DNA of 64,000 nucleotides from JBOFGK01 sp051649085 (GCA_051649085.1 JBOFGK010000034.1:103954-167953); one strand, 5' to 3'. Positions 1 to 8,187 are shown, counted from the stretch's first letter. Notes: generated from the sequence alone by a model not told the origin. A program made the numbers and translations.

Positions 1-1
1 A

Positions 2-88
2 CTTGATCCTGAGTTTTCAAAGTCAGCAATTTATATTAAAGATGGTGATTGGCGAAAATTTATGCAAGGTGTAGAACAAGAAAGATAG
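2..88 (+). CDS. 3' end of an unidentified gene (partial)
   Basis: An open frame enters from the left edge and ends at TAG 86-88. It gives 28 residues that include KDGDWRKFMQG and end GVEQER. An intrinsic terminator follows 13 nt later, as expected for the last gene of a transcription unit. Too little is visible to assign a family. Confidence 0.5.
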   Translation, partial: LDPEFSKSAIYIKDGDWRKFMQGVEQER

Positions 89-101
89 ACAGAAAATTAA
101 C

Positions 102-136
102 CTCAAGATTTCGGATTGAAATCTTGAGTTTTTTTT
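102..136 (+). terminator. Intrinsic terminator of the upstream gene
   Basis: An 11-bp perfect stem (CTCAAGATTTC 102-112 with GAAATCTTGAG 118-128, loop GGATT) is followed by eight T. Confidence 0.9.
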
Positions 137-210
137 ACATTTTAGTCAAATAAACAATATTTTTGGAAAAATGAAAAACAAACATCCTAAACGTAAAATT
201 TATTAAGTAA

Positions 211-226
211 ATGAAAAAATTTTCAT
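211..226. promoter_or_regulatory. Inverted repeat, candidate RpiR operator
   Basis: ATGAAAA (211-217) and TTTTCAT (220-226) form perfect 7-bp arms around two bases, 46 nt upstream of the -35 box of the PTS operon. A similar GGAAAATTTTCC palindrome precedes the SDR operon at 9125-9136. RpiR-family proteins often bind such dyads. The link to the regulator at 8307-9032 is inference, and AT-rich DNA produces such arms by chance fairly often. Confidence 0.35.
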
Positions 227-271
227 TTAATAAAAAACTAGCCTTATTTTTTCGGAAAACATCAAAAAACA

Positions 272-300
272 TTTACTTTTTGTAAGAAATGTATTATAAT
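272..300 (+). promoter_or_regulatory. Promoter of the PTS/beta-glucoside operon
   Basis: TTTACT (272-277), a 17-nt spacer and TATAAT (295-300). Both hexamers and the spacing are identical in the promoter of the PTS IIB gene at 16445-16473. Transcription would start near 307, leaving a leader of about 345 nt before the IIA start codon. Confidence 0.75.
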
Positions 301-306
301 AATAAA

Positions 307-640
307 TGTACGCCATTTATGAAAGGTAGAAGATAGCGACCTGAATTCAATATGAGAAAATATTAAAATATAGATAACATTAAATTTAGTTAGTTAAATG
401 TACTATTGATTGAAGACGCTAGATTTGTTCGTAACATGGAGTACTGTGAAAATAAAGGTCGCATTACCTAACAGCTACTGTTAAAGTGCATTTTTATCTG
501 TAACAAAGTGATAGATGGCTAACACCAGTTGTCACTTAAAGAACTGAATTCAAAAACAAAATTGAAAATACGTTTAAAAGTACTGTAAGAAAACATTTTC
601 GATTCAAAGTGTAAAAATCACTTAAAACAAGTAAAGAAAA
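307..640 (+). promoter_or_regulatory. Long leader RNA with predicted structure
   Basis: This non-coding stretch between promoter and IIA gene holds several helices found by eye. A long-range closing stem pairs AGGTA (324-328) and GCGACCT (336-342) with AGGTCGC (456-462) and TACCT (465-469). Inside it, GTACT 400-404 can pair with AGTAC 440-444. Two hairpins follow: TAACAG/CTGTTA (469-474 with 478-483, loop CTA) and AAGTGATAGATGG with CCAGTTGTCACTT (506-518 with 525-537, loop CTAACA, one mismatch). CTGAATTCAA occurs at 341-350 and again at 544-553. It does not match any riboswitch, T-box or ribozyme signature that I recognise. No terminator is visible in it. Confidence 0.45.
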
Positions 641-652
641 ATGGAGATTAAG

Positions 653-970
653 ATGAAAGAACTTTTACAAACAACAGCATTTCAAATTATTGCAGAAGTA
701 GGTGCAGCAAAATCAATGTACATGGAAGCGATTTATGCAGCTCGTGAAAATGAATTTGAAAAAGCAGAAAATTTAATTGCCGAAGGAAACGAGATGTATT
801 CTGGAGCACACAAACACCACTTCGAAGTAGTACAAAAAGAAGCGCAAGGAGAAGATTTACCATTTAGTGTAATTTTCATGCACGCAGAGGATCAGTTATT
901 GACAACAGAAGTGATTAGAACATTAGCAGAAGAAATGATTAGTGTTCGTAAACTTCTTGCGGAAAAATAA
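653..970 (+). CDS. chbA: PTS lactose/cellobiose/chitobiose-type EIIA
   Basis: Cytoplasmic phosphocarrier that passes phosphate from HPr to the cognate EIIB during uptake of a beta-glucoside or diacetylchitobiose. The 105-aa protein is all-helical and carries the family signature MHAEDQLLT, in which His77 is the expected phosphorylation site. ATG 653 is preferred over the in-frame ATG 641 because GGAG at 643-646 lies 6 nt before it; ATG 641 has only a weak site. It is the first gene of an operon with a ChbG deacetylase, a GH4 hydrolase and two EIIC genes. No EIIB gene lies in this operon; the nearest is at 16505. The exact sugar (cellobiose, chitobiose or other) cannot be decided from sequence. 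Confidence 0.85.
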   Translation: MKELLQTTAFQIIAEVGAAKSMYMEAIYAARENEFEKAENLIAEGNEMYSGAHKHHFEVVQKEAQGEDLPFSVIFMHAEDQLLTTEVIRTLAEEMISVRKLLAEK

Positions 971-971
971 C

Positions 972-1700
972 ATGAAAAAATTGATCGTTAATAGTGATGA
1001 TTTTGGAATATCAAAAGCATTTAACTATGGTGTAATTGAAGCGTTTTATGCAGGAGGACTTTCTTCAACAACTTGTTTAGTAAATGCTCCGGATTTTAAG
1101 CATGCATGTAAATTAGCAAAAGAAAATCGAGGGTTAGGAGTAGGACTTCATTTAAACTTGACAATGTTTAAAAGTTTGACTCAAAATCCAGTTTTCACAA
1201 GTGAAAATGGTATTTTCTTTAATCGAAAACAATATAGTGAATCAAATGCTTTGGACAATATCACAGTTGAAGATATTTATCTAGAGTGGAAAGCACAATT
1301 AGAATTGTTTGTTAAGGAGATGGGTAAAAAGCCAACTCATTTAGATTCGCATCATCATGTTCATCTTATTCACGAAAAAGCTAAAGAAGCAATTTCTAGA
1401 CTGGCAACTGAGTGTGATTTACCAGTTAGAGGAATAACAATTAATAATTGTACAAGTATAGTACTTGTTGATTTTTATGGAGAAGATGCAACAATTGAAA
1501 ATGCAAAAGTTGTTATTAAAAAATTATTCGCAGAAGATGCAGATAACTATGAGTTTTGCTGTCATCCAGGGTTTATTGATCAAACGATTATTGATGCGAC
1601 CAGTTATAATGTGGAACGTCTAAATGAATATGAAGTTTTAACTTCAGTGGAATTTTTGGATTATCTAACAGATAATCAAATTGAATTAACAACATATTAA
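972..1700 (+). CDS. chbG: ChbG/YdjC-family carbohydrate deacetylase
   Basis: Enzymes of this family remove an acetyl group from chitooligosaccharides such as phosphorylated diacetylchitobiose. The 242-aa product shows the N-terminal metal-site motif NSDDFG, the GLHLN motif near residue 60 and DSHHHVH near residue 125, all ligands or catalytic residues of the YdjC fold. The start is ATG 972, one base after the stop of the IIA gene and behind a GGAAAA site; an earlier in-frame start at 942 would run back into the IIA gene. Its presence between IIA and a GH4 hydrolase suggests that the operon handles an N-acetylated disaccharide as well as, or instead of, cellobiose. Confidence 0.85.
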   Translation: MKKLIVNSDDFGISKAFNYGVIEAFYAGGLSSTTCLVNAPDFKHACKLAKENRGLGVGLHLNLTMFKSLTQNPVFTSENGIFFNRKQYSESNALDNITVEDIYLEWKAQLELFVKEMGKKPTHLDSHHHVHLIHEKAKEAISRLATECDLPVRGITINNCTSIVLVDFYGEDATIENAKVVIKKLFAEDADNYEFCCHPGFIDQTIIDATSYNVERLNEYEVLTSVEFLDYLTDNQIELTTY

Positions 1701-1710
1701 GGAGAAAATC

Positions 1711-3036
1711 ATGTTAAAAGTTGCGACAATTGGTGGAGGAAGTAGTTATACTCCTGAGTTAGTTGAAGGATTTATTAAAAGATTTGATCGCTTTCCAATT
1801 GATGAGCTTTGGTTAGTTGATATTGAAGAAGGTAGAGAAAAAGTAGAAATTGTTGGTGCGTTAGCTCAAAGAATGTTTGAAGCTGCAAATTTACCAACGA
1901 AAGTTGTAATTACAATGGATAGACGCGCAGCAATTGAAGGTGCGACATTTGTGACAACTCAATTTAGAGTTGGATTTTTAGAGGCGAGAAAATGGGATGA
2001 AAGAATTCCAAATAACCATCAATTACTAGGTCAAGAAACAAATGGTTTTGGAGGAATGTTTAAAGCATTTAGAACAATACCAATTGTACTTGATATAATT
2101 AAGGATGTAGAAGAATTAGCACCTGAAGCATGGGTTGTTAATTTTGCGAATCCAGCAGGGATTGTTACACAAGCAGTTCAACGATTTACTAATTTCAAAC
2201 GCTTTATTGGTGTATGTAATGTACCGATTGGAATGCGTTTTGCAATTGCCAAATCGTTTGAAGTTGAAGTTGATGATGTTCATGTAGATTTTCTAGGACT
2301 GAATCATATGGTCTTTGGACTTAAAACATATATAAAGGGTGAAGATAAATCAGCAGAAGCAATTGAAAAATTTATCGCTGAGACAGCTTCGATGGCCAAT
2401 GTACATAATATCGCTTTTGATGGTGATTTTGTTCGTGAGCTTGGGATGCTACTCTGTCCATACCACCGTTATATGTATAAGTACAGTGAAATGATGGATG
2501 AACAATTAGAAAAATTCAAAGACAATCATACTAGAGCTGAAGAAGTAATGGAATATGAAAAGTCGTTGTTTGAAAAGTATAAAGATCTTGATCTTAAGGA
2601 AAAACCAGCTGAACTTGAAAAGCGTGGTGGAGCACATTATTCTGATGTTGCCTGTGATGTTCTAGCTTCATTATACAATGATGAGGGTAGAATTCATACA
2701 GTAAACATTGTAAATGGAAACCAAGTAAAAAATTTAGATCCTGAAGATGTAATTGAAATAACTTGTAAAATAACAAAAGATGGAGCAATTCCATTAGAAA
2801 CAATCACACACTTACCAAGGGAAGTGCGTGGGATTTATGAGTACTTTAAATCATTTGAACTTGCAACTTGTGACGCAGCATTTACTGGTGATTATCGAAA
2901 AGGTATTTTAGCAGCAAATCTTAATCCATTCACAAGAAGTGACGTTTTAAATCAAATAGTGTTTAAAGAAATGTTTGCAAAACATCGTAAATATTTGATG
3001 CACTTTACAAAAAATATACCAGAGGATCTTAAATAA
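1711..3036 (+). CDS. chbF: GH4 6-phospho-beta-glucosidase (CelF/ChbF/LicH type)
   Basis: Cytoplasmic glycoside hydrolase family 4 enzyme, which uses NAD+ and a divalent metal to cleave the 6-phospho-disaccharide delivered by the PTS. The 441-aa sequence begins with the Rossmann motif IGGGSSYTPE (residues 7-16), followed by QFRVG, GQETNGFGGMFKAFRTIP, NPAGIVTQA, GVCNVPIG and FLGLNHM. The last three surround the Cys and His ligands typical of the family. AAGGAG lies 6 nt before ATG. Length and motifs are full and normal. The stop codon overlaps the next start (TAATG). It could be named celF, licH or chbF; the ChbG neighbour favours the last. Confidence 0.88.
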   Translation: MLKVATIGGGSSYTPELVEGFIKRFDRFPIDELWLVDIEEGREKVEIVGALAQRMFEAANLPTKVVITMDRRAAIEGATFVTTQFRVGFLEARKWDERIPNNHQLLGQETNGFGGMFKAFRTIPIVLDIIKDVEELAPEAWVVNFANPAGIVTQAVQRFTNFKRFIGVCNVPIGMRFAIAKSFEVEVDDVHVDFLGLNHMVFGLKTYIKGEDKSAEAIEKFIAETASMANVHNIAFDGDFVRELGMLLCPYHRYMYKYSEMMDEQLEKFKDNHTRAEEVMEYEKSLFEKYKDLDLKEKPAELEKRGGAHYSDVACDVLASLYNDEGRIHTVNIVNGNQVKNLDPEDVIEITCKITKDGAIPLETITHLPREVRGIYEYFKSFELATCDAAFTGDYRKGILAANLNPFTRSDVLNQIVFKEMFAKHRKYLMHFTKNIPEDLK

Positions 3037-3464
3037 TGTTTAAATTTACAAGTACCTTTAATTCATCTACTGAAACAGTCTATAATGCAATTAGTAAAAT
3101 GTTATATTTGAATACCAAACAATTCAATGATAAAGTAACAGACAAAACTAATCTTTTAGACATGAGTTATGAATACCAAACAAAGGGTGATTTAAAAGTA
3201 ACGGTTAAAGTAACAGAAACTCTCAGGAATGAGCGAATTGTTTATGTAACTGCGATGGAGACTAAAGAAACATATGCAATTAGTTTTGATTTAGTTGCTT
3301 TAACTGAAAGCAGCTGTACACTTACATATGAACAGAAGTTAGTTACAGATAAAAAATTACTGACGGCAAATCATAGCTTTATGAAATGGTTATATTTACG
3401 TCGTCAAAAGAAAACATTCAAGGCAATGTGTCAATATTTAGAGACACTTTGTATTGAAAAATAA
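3036..3464 (+). CDS. DUF3284-family protein
   Basis: Small protein (142 aa) of a family found almost only inside beta-glucoside/PTS operons of Bacillota. Its biochemical role is not known. The predicted fold is a START/SRPBCC-like alpha-beta sheet with a basic C-terminal helix (YLRRQKKTFKAMCQYLETL). The start overlaps the GH4 stop, so translation is probably coupled. The last ~130 bp of this gene are of special interest: degenerate copies of them occur at 3474-3595 and 4986-5112, directly in front of the two EIIC genes. In the second copy the reading of the protein is still recognisable (for example FKATCQYFKTLCTEK against FKAMCQYLETLCIEK). Confidence 0.75.
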   Translation: MFKFTSTFNSSTETVYNAISKMLYLNTKQFNDKVTDKTNLLDMSYEYQTKGDLKVTVKVTETLRNERIVYVTAMETKETYAISFDLVALTESSCTLTYEQKLVTDKKLLTANHSFMKWLYLRRQKKTFKAMCQYLETLCIEK

Positions 3465-3473
3465 GGAATAAAA

Positions 3474-3595
3474 AATAGTTAAAGTTAAAAATTACAAATA
3501 CAAATCATAGCTTAGGGAAAAAGGCTATTTTATGTCTTCAAAAAATATTCAAAACAACATGTCTGTATTTTAAGACGCTTTATAGTAAAAAATAA
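3474..3595 (+). pseudogene. Decayed copy of the DUF3284 3' end (copy A)
   Basis: This stretch aligns with positions ~3337-3464 of the DUF3284 gene. Shared landmarks are AAATCATAGCTT, a TATTTTATGTC/TATATTTACGTC segment, the TGTCTGTATTTTAAGACGCTTT segment (gene: TGTCAATATTTAGAGACACTTT) and AAAATAAGGA. Substitutions and small indels remove any long frame. The end of the repeat supplies the AAGGAG ribosome site of the following EIIC gene. It is closer to copy B (4986-5112) than to the intact gene. Confidence 0.7.
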
Positions 3596-3603
3596 GGAGA
3601 AGT

Positions 3604-4956
3604 ATGATAGGTTTCTTAGAGAAATTTGGGAAAAAAATTGAACCAATTGCTGATAAATTAGCAAGTAATATTATTTTAATGTCAATCCGAGATGGATTCG
3701 TATCAATTATGGCACTTTTATTAGTGGGATCATTCGCGATTGTACTGAATAATGTAATTTTAGATTGGGGAGAAACATCACTATGGTATAGTCTGGGAAT
3801 TCAAATTAATCCTGACACTGCAGCATACCTTGCAACCTTTAAAGCAATTGGAAGCTCTGTTTGGCAAGGAACACTAGCAATTATGGCTTTACTTGTAAGT
3901 TTTACAATTGCTAAATCGTATGCAGAGCATAAAAAGCAGGATGGAACATCAGCAGGTATTTTAAGTTTAGGAACGTTCTTTACACTACAAGCATGGGAAA
4001 TAGGAGTGCTGCCACCAGATGCACCTGAAGGAACAGAAGCAATAATCGGATGGGGTATTAATCCTGCAAATGTTGGTGGAACAAATATTATAACAGCAAT
4101 GCTTGTTGCTATTATTGTGTCAATGATTTTTTGTTTCTTTGTAAAAAGAAATATAACAATTAAAATGCCAGAGGGTGTACCACCAGGTGTTATGAAAGCA
4201 TTCGCTGCTTTAATTCCAGGGACTGTAATTATCTTTGGTGCAGCAATTTTAGCATTTGCATTAAAAACAGGATTAGACACAGAAGTTTCAAAATTAATTA
4301 CAGATACAATTGCTAAACCGATACAAGAGTTTGGAGCAAAAGGTCCAGTTATTGCATATATTTATGTTGGACTTAGTAATTTATTTTGGTTCTTTGGTAT
4401 TCACGGACCAAACGTACTTACATTTATCGATGCAACGGTTTTAACACCAGCAGCAACAGCGAATGCAGCAGAATTACTTGTAGGAAATTCTACAAATATC
4501 TTTTCAAAGGGAATGATTGATTCGTTTGTTATGCTAGGTGGAAGTGGTACAACACTGGCACTTATTATTTCAATTTTTATTGTTGGAAAAAGAAAATCAG
4601 ATCGTACACTAGCTCAATTTGCACTTCCTTCAGCAATTTTCAATATTAATGAGCCATTGATTTTTGGGCTACCAATTATTATGAATCCAGTATTATTCAT
4701 TCCGTTTGTGTTATCAGGACCAATCCTTTTAACGACAGGATGGTTACAAATTGTTTTCTTTAATTCGATTGGATTATTACCAAATATGGGAGCTGTATTA
4801 ATACCGTGGGTTGCGCCAGTAGGTATTGGAGCATTTATCGGATATCAAAGCTTCTTTGCCATTCTTATTGCACTTATCCAATTAGCAATTGCAATAATAA
4901 TTTATTTACCATTTGTATTTGCTCTGAATTCTCAAAAAGATGAGTATGCAGAATAA
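3604..4956 (+). CDS. PTS cellobiose/lactose-type EIIC permease (first paralogue)
   Basis: Integral membrane channel component (450 aa) of the PTS lactose/cellobiose/chitobiose family. It translocates the sugar while EIIB phosphorylates it. About ten hydrophobic segments are visible. Family landmarks include the N-terminal IRDGFVSIMALLLVGSF, KMPEGVPPGV, WFFGIHGPNV, and NEPLIFGLPIIMNPVLFIPFV near residue 345, which contains the conserved Asn-Glu-Pro and sugar-site region. The start is fixed by AAGGAGAAGT directly before ATG. There is no fused EIIB or EIIA domain. It is followed by a second EIIC gene only moderately similar to it, so the two probably import different substrates or have different partners. 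Confidence 0.9.
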   Translation: MIGFLEKFGKKIEPIADKLASNIILMSIRDGFVSIMALLLVGSFAIVLNNVILDWGETSLWYSLGIQINPDTAAYLATFKAIGSSVWQGTLAIMALLVSFTIAKSYAEHKKQDGTSAGILSLGTFFTLQAWEIGVLPPDAPEGTEAIIGWGINPANVGGTNIITAMLVAIIVSMIFCFFVKRNITIKMPEGVPPGVMKAFAALIPGTVIIFGAAILAFALKTGLDTEVSKLITDTIAKPIQEFGAKGPVIAYIYVGLSNLFWFFGIHGPNVLTFIDATVLTPAATANAAELLVGNSTNIFSKGMIDSFVMLGGSGTTLALIISIFIVGKRKSDRTLAQFALPSAIFNINEPLIFGLPIIMNPVLFIPFVLSGPILLTTGWLQIVFFNSIGLLPNMGAVLIPWVAPVGIGAFIGYQSFFAILIALIQLAIAIIIYLPFVFALNSQKDEYAE

Positions 4957-4985
4957 GTGCAGTAAGTAGAAAAAGAAAATAATAA

Positions 4986-5112
4986 AATAAGCTAGTTAAA
5001 GATAAAAAACTACTACAAATCATAGCTTAGAGAAAAAGGCTATTTTATGTTGTCAAAAAAAATTCAAAGCAACGTGTCAGTATTTTAAGACACTTTGTAC
5101 TGAAAAAATAAG
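4986..5112 (+). pseudogene. Decayed copy of the DUF3284 3' end (copy B)
   Basis: Second relic of the DUF3284 gene, aligning with ~3335-3464. From AAT 5018 one frame still reads NHSLEKKAILCCQKK and then FKATCQYFKTLCTEK, against NHSFMKWLYLRRQKK and FKAMCQYLETLCIEK in the intact gene. A 4-nt deletion upstream breaks the preceding KLVKDKKLL part. The former stop has become ATA-AGG, and the repeat end again provides AAGGAG for the next gene. Confidence 0.75.
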
Positions 5113-5119
5113 GAGAAAT

Positions 5120-6526
5120 ATGGATACTTTAGTTAGAGTAGGAGCGAAAATTGGTTCAAATAAAGTAATGGTTGCAATTCGTGATAGTTTTGCAGCATTA
5201 ATGCCACTAGTTATGGCAGGAGCTTTTGCAGTTTTGATGAACAACGTATTTTTCGTACCATGGAGTTTATTAGCAAAAATCGTAGGTCATACAGATGAAG
5301 CACCAAATGCTTTTATTACATGGGCAGATACAAATATTGCACCATTCTTTGGAGCAGTAGATGCCGGTGCTTTTGCAATTCTTTCATTAGGACTTGTGTT
5401 TGCACTTGGATATAATATGGCAAAAATCTATGAAGCCGATACATTATCGACAGGTTTAGTTTCAGTTGGGGCATTCTTTATTTTAGGTGTTCTTCAACGT
5501 ACAAGTTTAATTGCAGGTTATATTACAAATTACCTTGGAGCTCAAGGGATTTTTGTAGCATTATTTACAGGACTTGTAGCATCAATTATTTTCATTAAAA
5601 TCACGAAAAAAGGTTGGGTTATTACGATGCCAGAAATGGTACCACCAGCAGTTGGACGTGCATTTGCAGCAATTATTCCAGGAGTTGTAGCATTATTGTC
5701 ATTTGCATTGATTGCGTACATTTTTACAAAAGTACCAGCACTTCAAACAGCTGATGTAATGATTCCAGGTGCGACACCAGACGCAGCACCAACTGCAACA
5801 CCAGCACCAAAAACAATCTTTAATTTTGTTGAAGCAAACTTAGCTGGTATTTTAGAAGTTGCATTTGGTGGAAAAGAAGGTGCGGGAATGTTATTAAGTG
5901 CATTCTTAACATCAATTATTTCACTATTCGTAGGTTTATTCTGGGCAGTTGGATTACATGGTGCAAACATTATGGCACCAGTAATGGATGGAATCTTCTT
6001 AGGTTGGGGAACAGAAAATGCTTCTCAATTTGCAGCAACAGGAAGTATTGAAGGTTTACGTGTTTGGGTTCGTGTATCATGGGATGCTTATGTTTTCATG
6101 GGTGGAAGTGGTGCAACAATCGCACTTTTAGCGGCTATTTTTGCAGTTGGAACACGTGAAGAAGATCGTGAAATTGCGAAACTTAGTTTTGTACCTGGAT
6201 TATTCCAAATTAACGAACCAGTTATTTTTGGATTACCAATTGTACTTAACCCAATCTATGCAGTACCATTCATTATCATTCAGCCAGTATTGACGTTCAT
6301 TGCATATATTGCAACAGCTGTTGGACTTGTTCCACCACTAGTAAACATTATTCCATGGACAACACCACCAGTAATTGGAGCATTAATGGCTTCTAACTGG
6401 AGTTTAATGGCAGGATTACTTGCGGTTGTTAACTTAGGGATAGCGTTTGTTATTTACATCCCATTTGTGCGTGCTGCGAATAAAATTAAAGAACCAGCAG
6501 AAGGTCATCAAATGTTTGGAGACTAA
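5120..6526 (+). CDS. PTS cellobiose/lactose-type EIIC permease (second paralogue)
   Basis: Second sugar-channel subunit of the same PTS family, 468 aa. It has the family N-terminus IRDSFAALMPLVMAGAF, the TMPEMVPPAVGRAF loop, the GLFWAVGLHGANI motif and INEPVIFGLPIVLNPIYAVPF near residue 370. It is about 18 residues longer than its neighbour because of an Ala/Pro/Thr-rich loop near residues 214-232 (GATPDAAPTATPAPKT) between two membrane segments. AAGGAG lies 5 nt before ATG. It ends the operon; a strong terminator follows at 6597. Similarity to the first EIIC is clear but low, so the duplication of the channel genes is old. Confidence 0.88.
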   Translation: MDTLVRVGAKIGSNKVMVAIRDSFAALMPLVMAGAFAVLMNNVFFVPWSLLAKIVGHTDEAPNAFITWADTNIAPFFGAVDAGAFAILSLGLVFALGYNMAKIYEADTLSTGLVSVGAFFILGVLQRTSLIAGYITNYLGAQGIFVALFTGLVASIIFIKITKKGWVITMPEMVPPAVGRAFAAIIPGVVALLSFALIAYIFTKVPALQTADVMIPGATPDAAPTATPAPKTIFNFVEANLAGILEVAFGGKEGAGMLLSAFLTSIISLFVGLFWAVGLHGANIMAPVMDGIFLGWGTENASQFAATGSIEGLRVWVRVSWDAYVFMGGSGATIALLAAIFAVGTREEDREIAKLSFVPGLFQINEPVIFGLPIVLNPIYAVPFIIIQPVLTFIAYIATAVGLVPPLVNIIPWTTPPVIGALMASNWSLMAGLLAVVNLGIAFVIYIPFVRAANKIKEPAEGHQMFGD

Positions 6527-6596
6527 TTAGGTAAATGAAATAAAAGCATAATCTTTTACAATTAAATAAAATTGTTGAAAGAGTAGACATATGTAA

Positions 6597-6625
6597 ATCC
6601 CCTCGTTTTCGAGGGGATATTTTTT
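6597..6625 (+). terminator. Intrinsic terminator of the PTS operon
   Basis: ATCCCCTCG (6597-6605) pairs with CGAGGGGAT (6610-6618), loop TTTT, followed by ATTTTTT. Confidence 0.9.
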
Positions 6626-6674
6626 AAACTCAAAAAGAATTGTTTTACTTTGAAATGCTATATTGAAAGAAGAG

Positions 6675-6709
6675 AGAACTCTAGACATAAGTTAAATGTC
6701 TAAAGTTCT
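6675..6709 (-). terminator. Hairpin at the end of the reverse-strand unit
   Basis: AGAACT-C-TAGACAT (6675-6688) pairs with ATGTCTA-A-AGTTCT (6696-6709), 13 pairs with one mismatch. It overlaps the last codons of the reverse-strand hydrolase and is flanked on the + strand by TTTTTCTT. It could terminate on either strand. Confidence 0.5.
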
Positions 6710-7413
6710 TTTTCTTGTAAATATACTTCTCCGCCATGGTGACAAATGATTTTTTTAGGTTTAAGTTCGATAATTTTTTTAAATGATTCACGAGCTTGTT
6801 TTCGGTTACTTGCAAATTTGGGATGTGCAACTTTAAGTTTTTCATTATCATATATAGCAGCATCTCCAGCGATTAAAATTTGTTCTTGTTCAAAGTAAAG
6901 AGATATATGTCCAGGAGTGTGACCTGGTGTTCCAATGACTTTACAACCACTACCCCATGGCAATAAAGTTCCATCTTCTACTTGAATGTCAATAGAAATT
7001 GGTTTAAGTGATGATAAGACTTCGATGAAATGCAAAGAGTTTATGCGTTCCATTGGACTTAGAGTTGTTTTTTCTAAAAATAACTCTGTTTGGGTGATTC
7101 TTAAATTCTTTTTCAGACCATTTAAATACGGTGTTTCAATTGAACTTGCAACGATTTGAATATGTGGATAGGCAATTGATAATTCGTGAACAACTCCCAT
7201 ATGATCGTAGTCATAGTGCGTAATCAAAAAATGGGTTATTTGTTGAAGACAAAGCGAATGCTTTTGTAATAACAAATCTAATGATTCAAGTGTATCAGGA
7301 TAACCGCCATCAACAAGTACTATCGATTGTTGATTTTGAATTACTACTGGATAGATGACGGCATTTTTCCCATCAAATGAAGTGTGATGTTCGAGTACAA
7401 TAATTCGGTTCAT
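6700..7413 (-). CDS. MBL-fold metallo-hydrolase with HxDxDH variant site
   Basis: Metallo-beta-lactamase-fold hydrolase of 237 aa, substrate unknown. The metal site reads THYDYDH (near residue 67) where the family usually has HxHxDH, so one His is replaced by Asp. Other motifs are intact: GTPGHTPGHISLY near 155, AGDAA near 175 and ICHHGGE near 225. The start has AAAGGAG 8 nt upstream. It is last in a reverse-strand group with a membrane protein and an RpiR regulator. The replaced ligand may change metal preference rather than abolish activity; some glyoxalase-like and phosphodiesterase relatives tolerate changes here. Confidence 0.75.
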   Translation of the reverse strand: MNRIIVLEHHTSFDGKNAVIYPVVIQNQQSIVLVDGGYPDTLESLDLLLQKHSLCLQQITHFLITHYDYDHMGVVHELSIAYPHIQIVASSIETPYLNGLKKNLRITQTELFLEKTTLSPMERINSLHFIEVLSSLKPISIDIQVEDGTLLPWGSGCKVIGTPGHTPGHISLYFEQEQILIAGDAAIYDNEKLKVAHPKFASNRKQARESFKKIIELKPKKIICHHGGEVYLQEKEL

Positions 7414-7431
7414 GCGAAAAGCTCCTTTCGA

Positions 7432-8187
7432 TTATGCTACTTGTGAATTAGATCTATAAAATGTTTTATATATGAGGAACATTAAATTGAATGCAATGTA
7501 TGTAAGGAAAAGAGTAAGTGTAAAGTATAAATAAGGATTAATTTCGTTTAGGAAACTAAAAATTCGCTGTTCAGTGTAAAAATAATTTAATCCAAATCTT
7601 TGATTTATTAATGTAATACAAATTGAATAGAGAGTGAAATAAATGAATGAAATATTTAATGCTTTGAAAGAAGGCTTAGAACTAAGAAAAAGTAGTGCAT
7701 AGATTGGAATTAAAATGGTTAATAAATGGTTTATAAAAAAAGAAACACCCTGTAAATGATAAATTGGATAGACTTCAGTTGGATAGAAAAAAGTTGGGTA
7801 AGCAAAAATACTGAAGAAGAAAATAAGATTTGCTAAAATCGGATACGTCTTTTCCACAACTTGTGTTTGAATACTAAAACTTCTAACGATTAAACTTAAA
7901 AAAACTAATTGTAAAATACTTGAAACTCTTGAAATGTGCAGTGGAAGAGCTTGATAAGGATCGAAGCCTGTGTAAACAGCATACCAAAGATATTCTGCAG
8001 TTTGTTGAATGATTAGAGTTACTAAAAGAATTTTACAGATTTTTGCTGAGTGTCTATTAATTTGTTGTCTATAAAATACAATAAGCCAAATTAAAACTAA
8101 AAGAATAAATAACATCAACAAATGATTTGGACCGTATATTTCAATAAACGGAACGTTTGGACTAAGCATATAATTTAATATATTCAT
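7432..8187 (-). CDS. TMEM164/YwaF-family integral membrane protein
   Basis: Multi-pass membrane protein of 251 aa with about seven hydrophobic segments. The pattern FGPNH-like (YGPNHLLML) near the first segment, followed by QTAEYLWYAVY and LPLHISRVSSILQ, resembles the YwaF/TIGR02206 group, in which a conserved PLHxC-like motif sits at the membrane surface. In this protein the Cys is absent (PLHIS). The function of the family in bacteria is unknown. An extended -10 (TG-T-TATAAT) lies on the reverse strand at 8224-8232, so it can be transcribed independently of the RpiR gene. A GAAGGTTG site lies before ATG. Confidence 0.6.
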   Translation of the reverse strand: MNILNYMLSPNVPFIEIYGPNHLLMLFILLVLIWLIVFYRQQINRHSAKICKILLVTLIIQQTAEYLWYAVYTGFDPYQALPLHISRVSSILQLVFLSLIVRSFSIQTQVVEKTYPILANLIFFFSIFAYPTFFYPTEVYPIYHLQGVSFFINHLLTILIPIYALLFLSSKPSFKALNISFIYFTLYSICITLINQRFGLNYFYTEQRIFSFLNEINPYLYFTLTLFLTYIAFNLMFLIYKTFYRSNSQVA

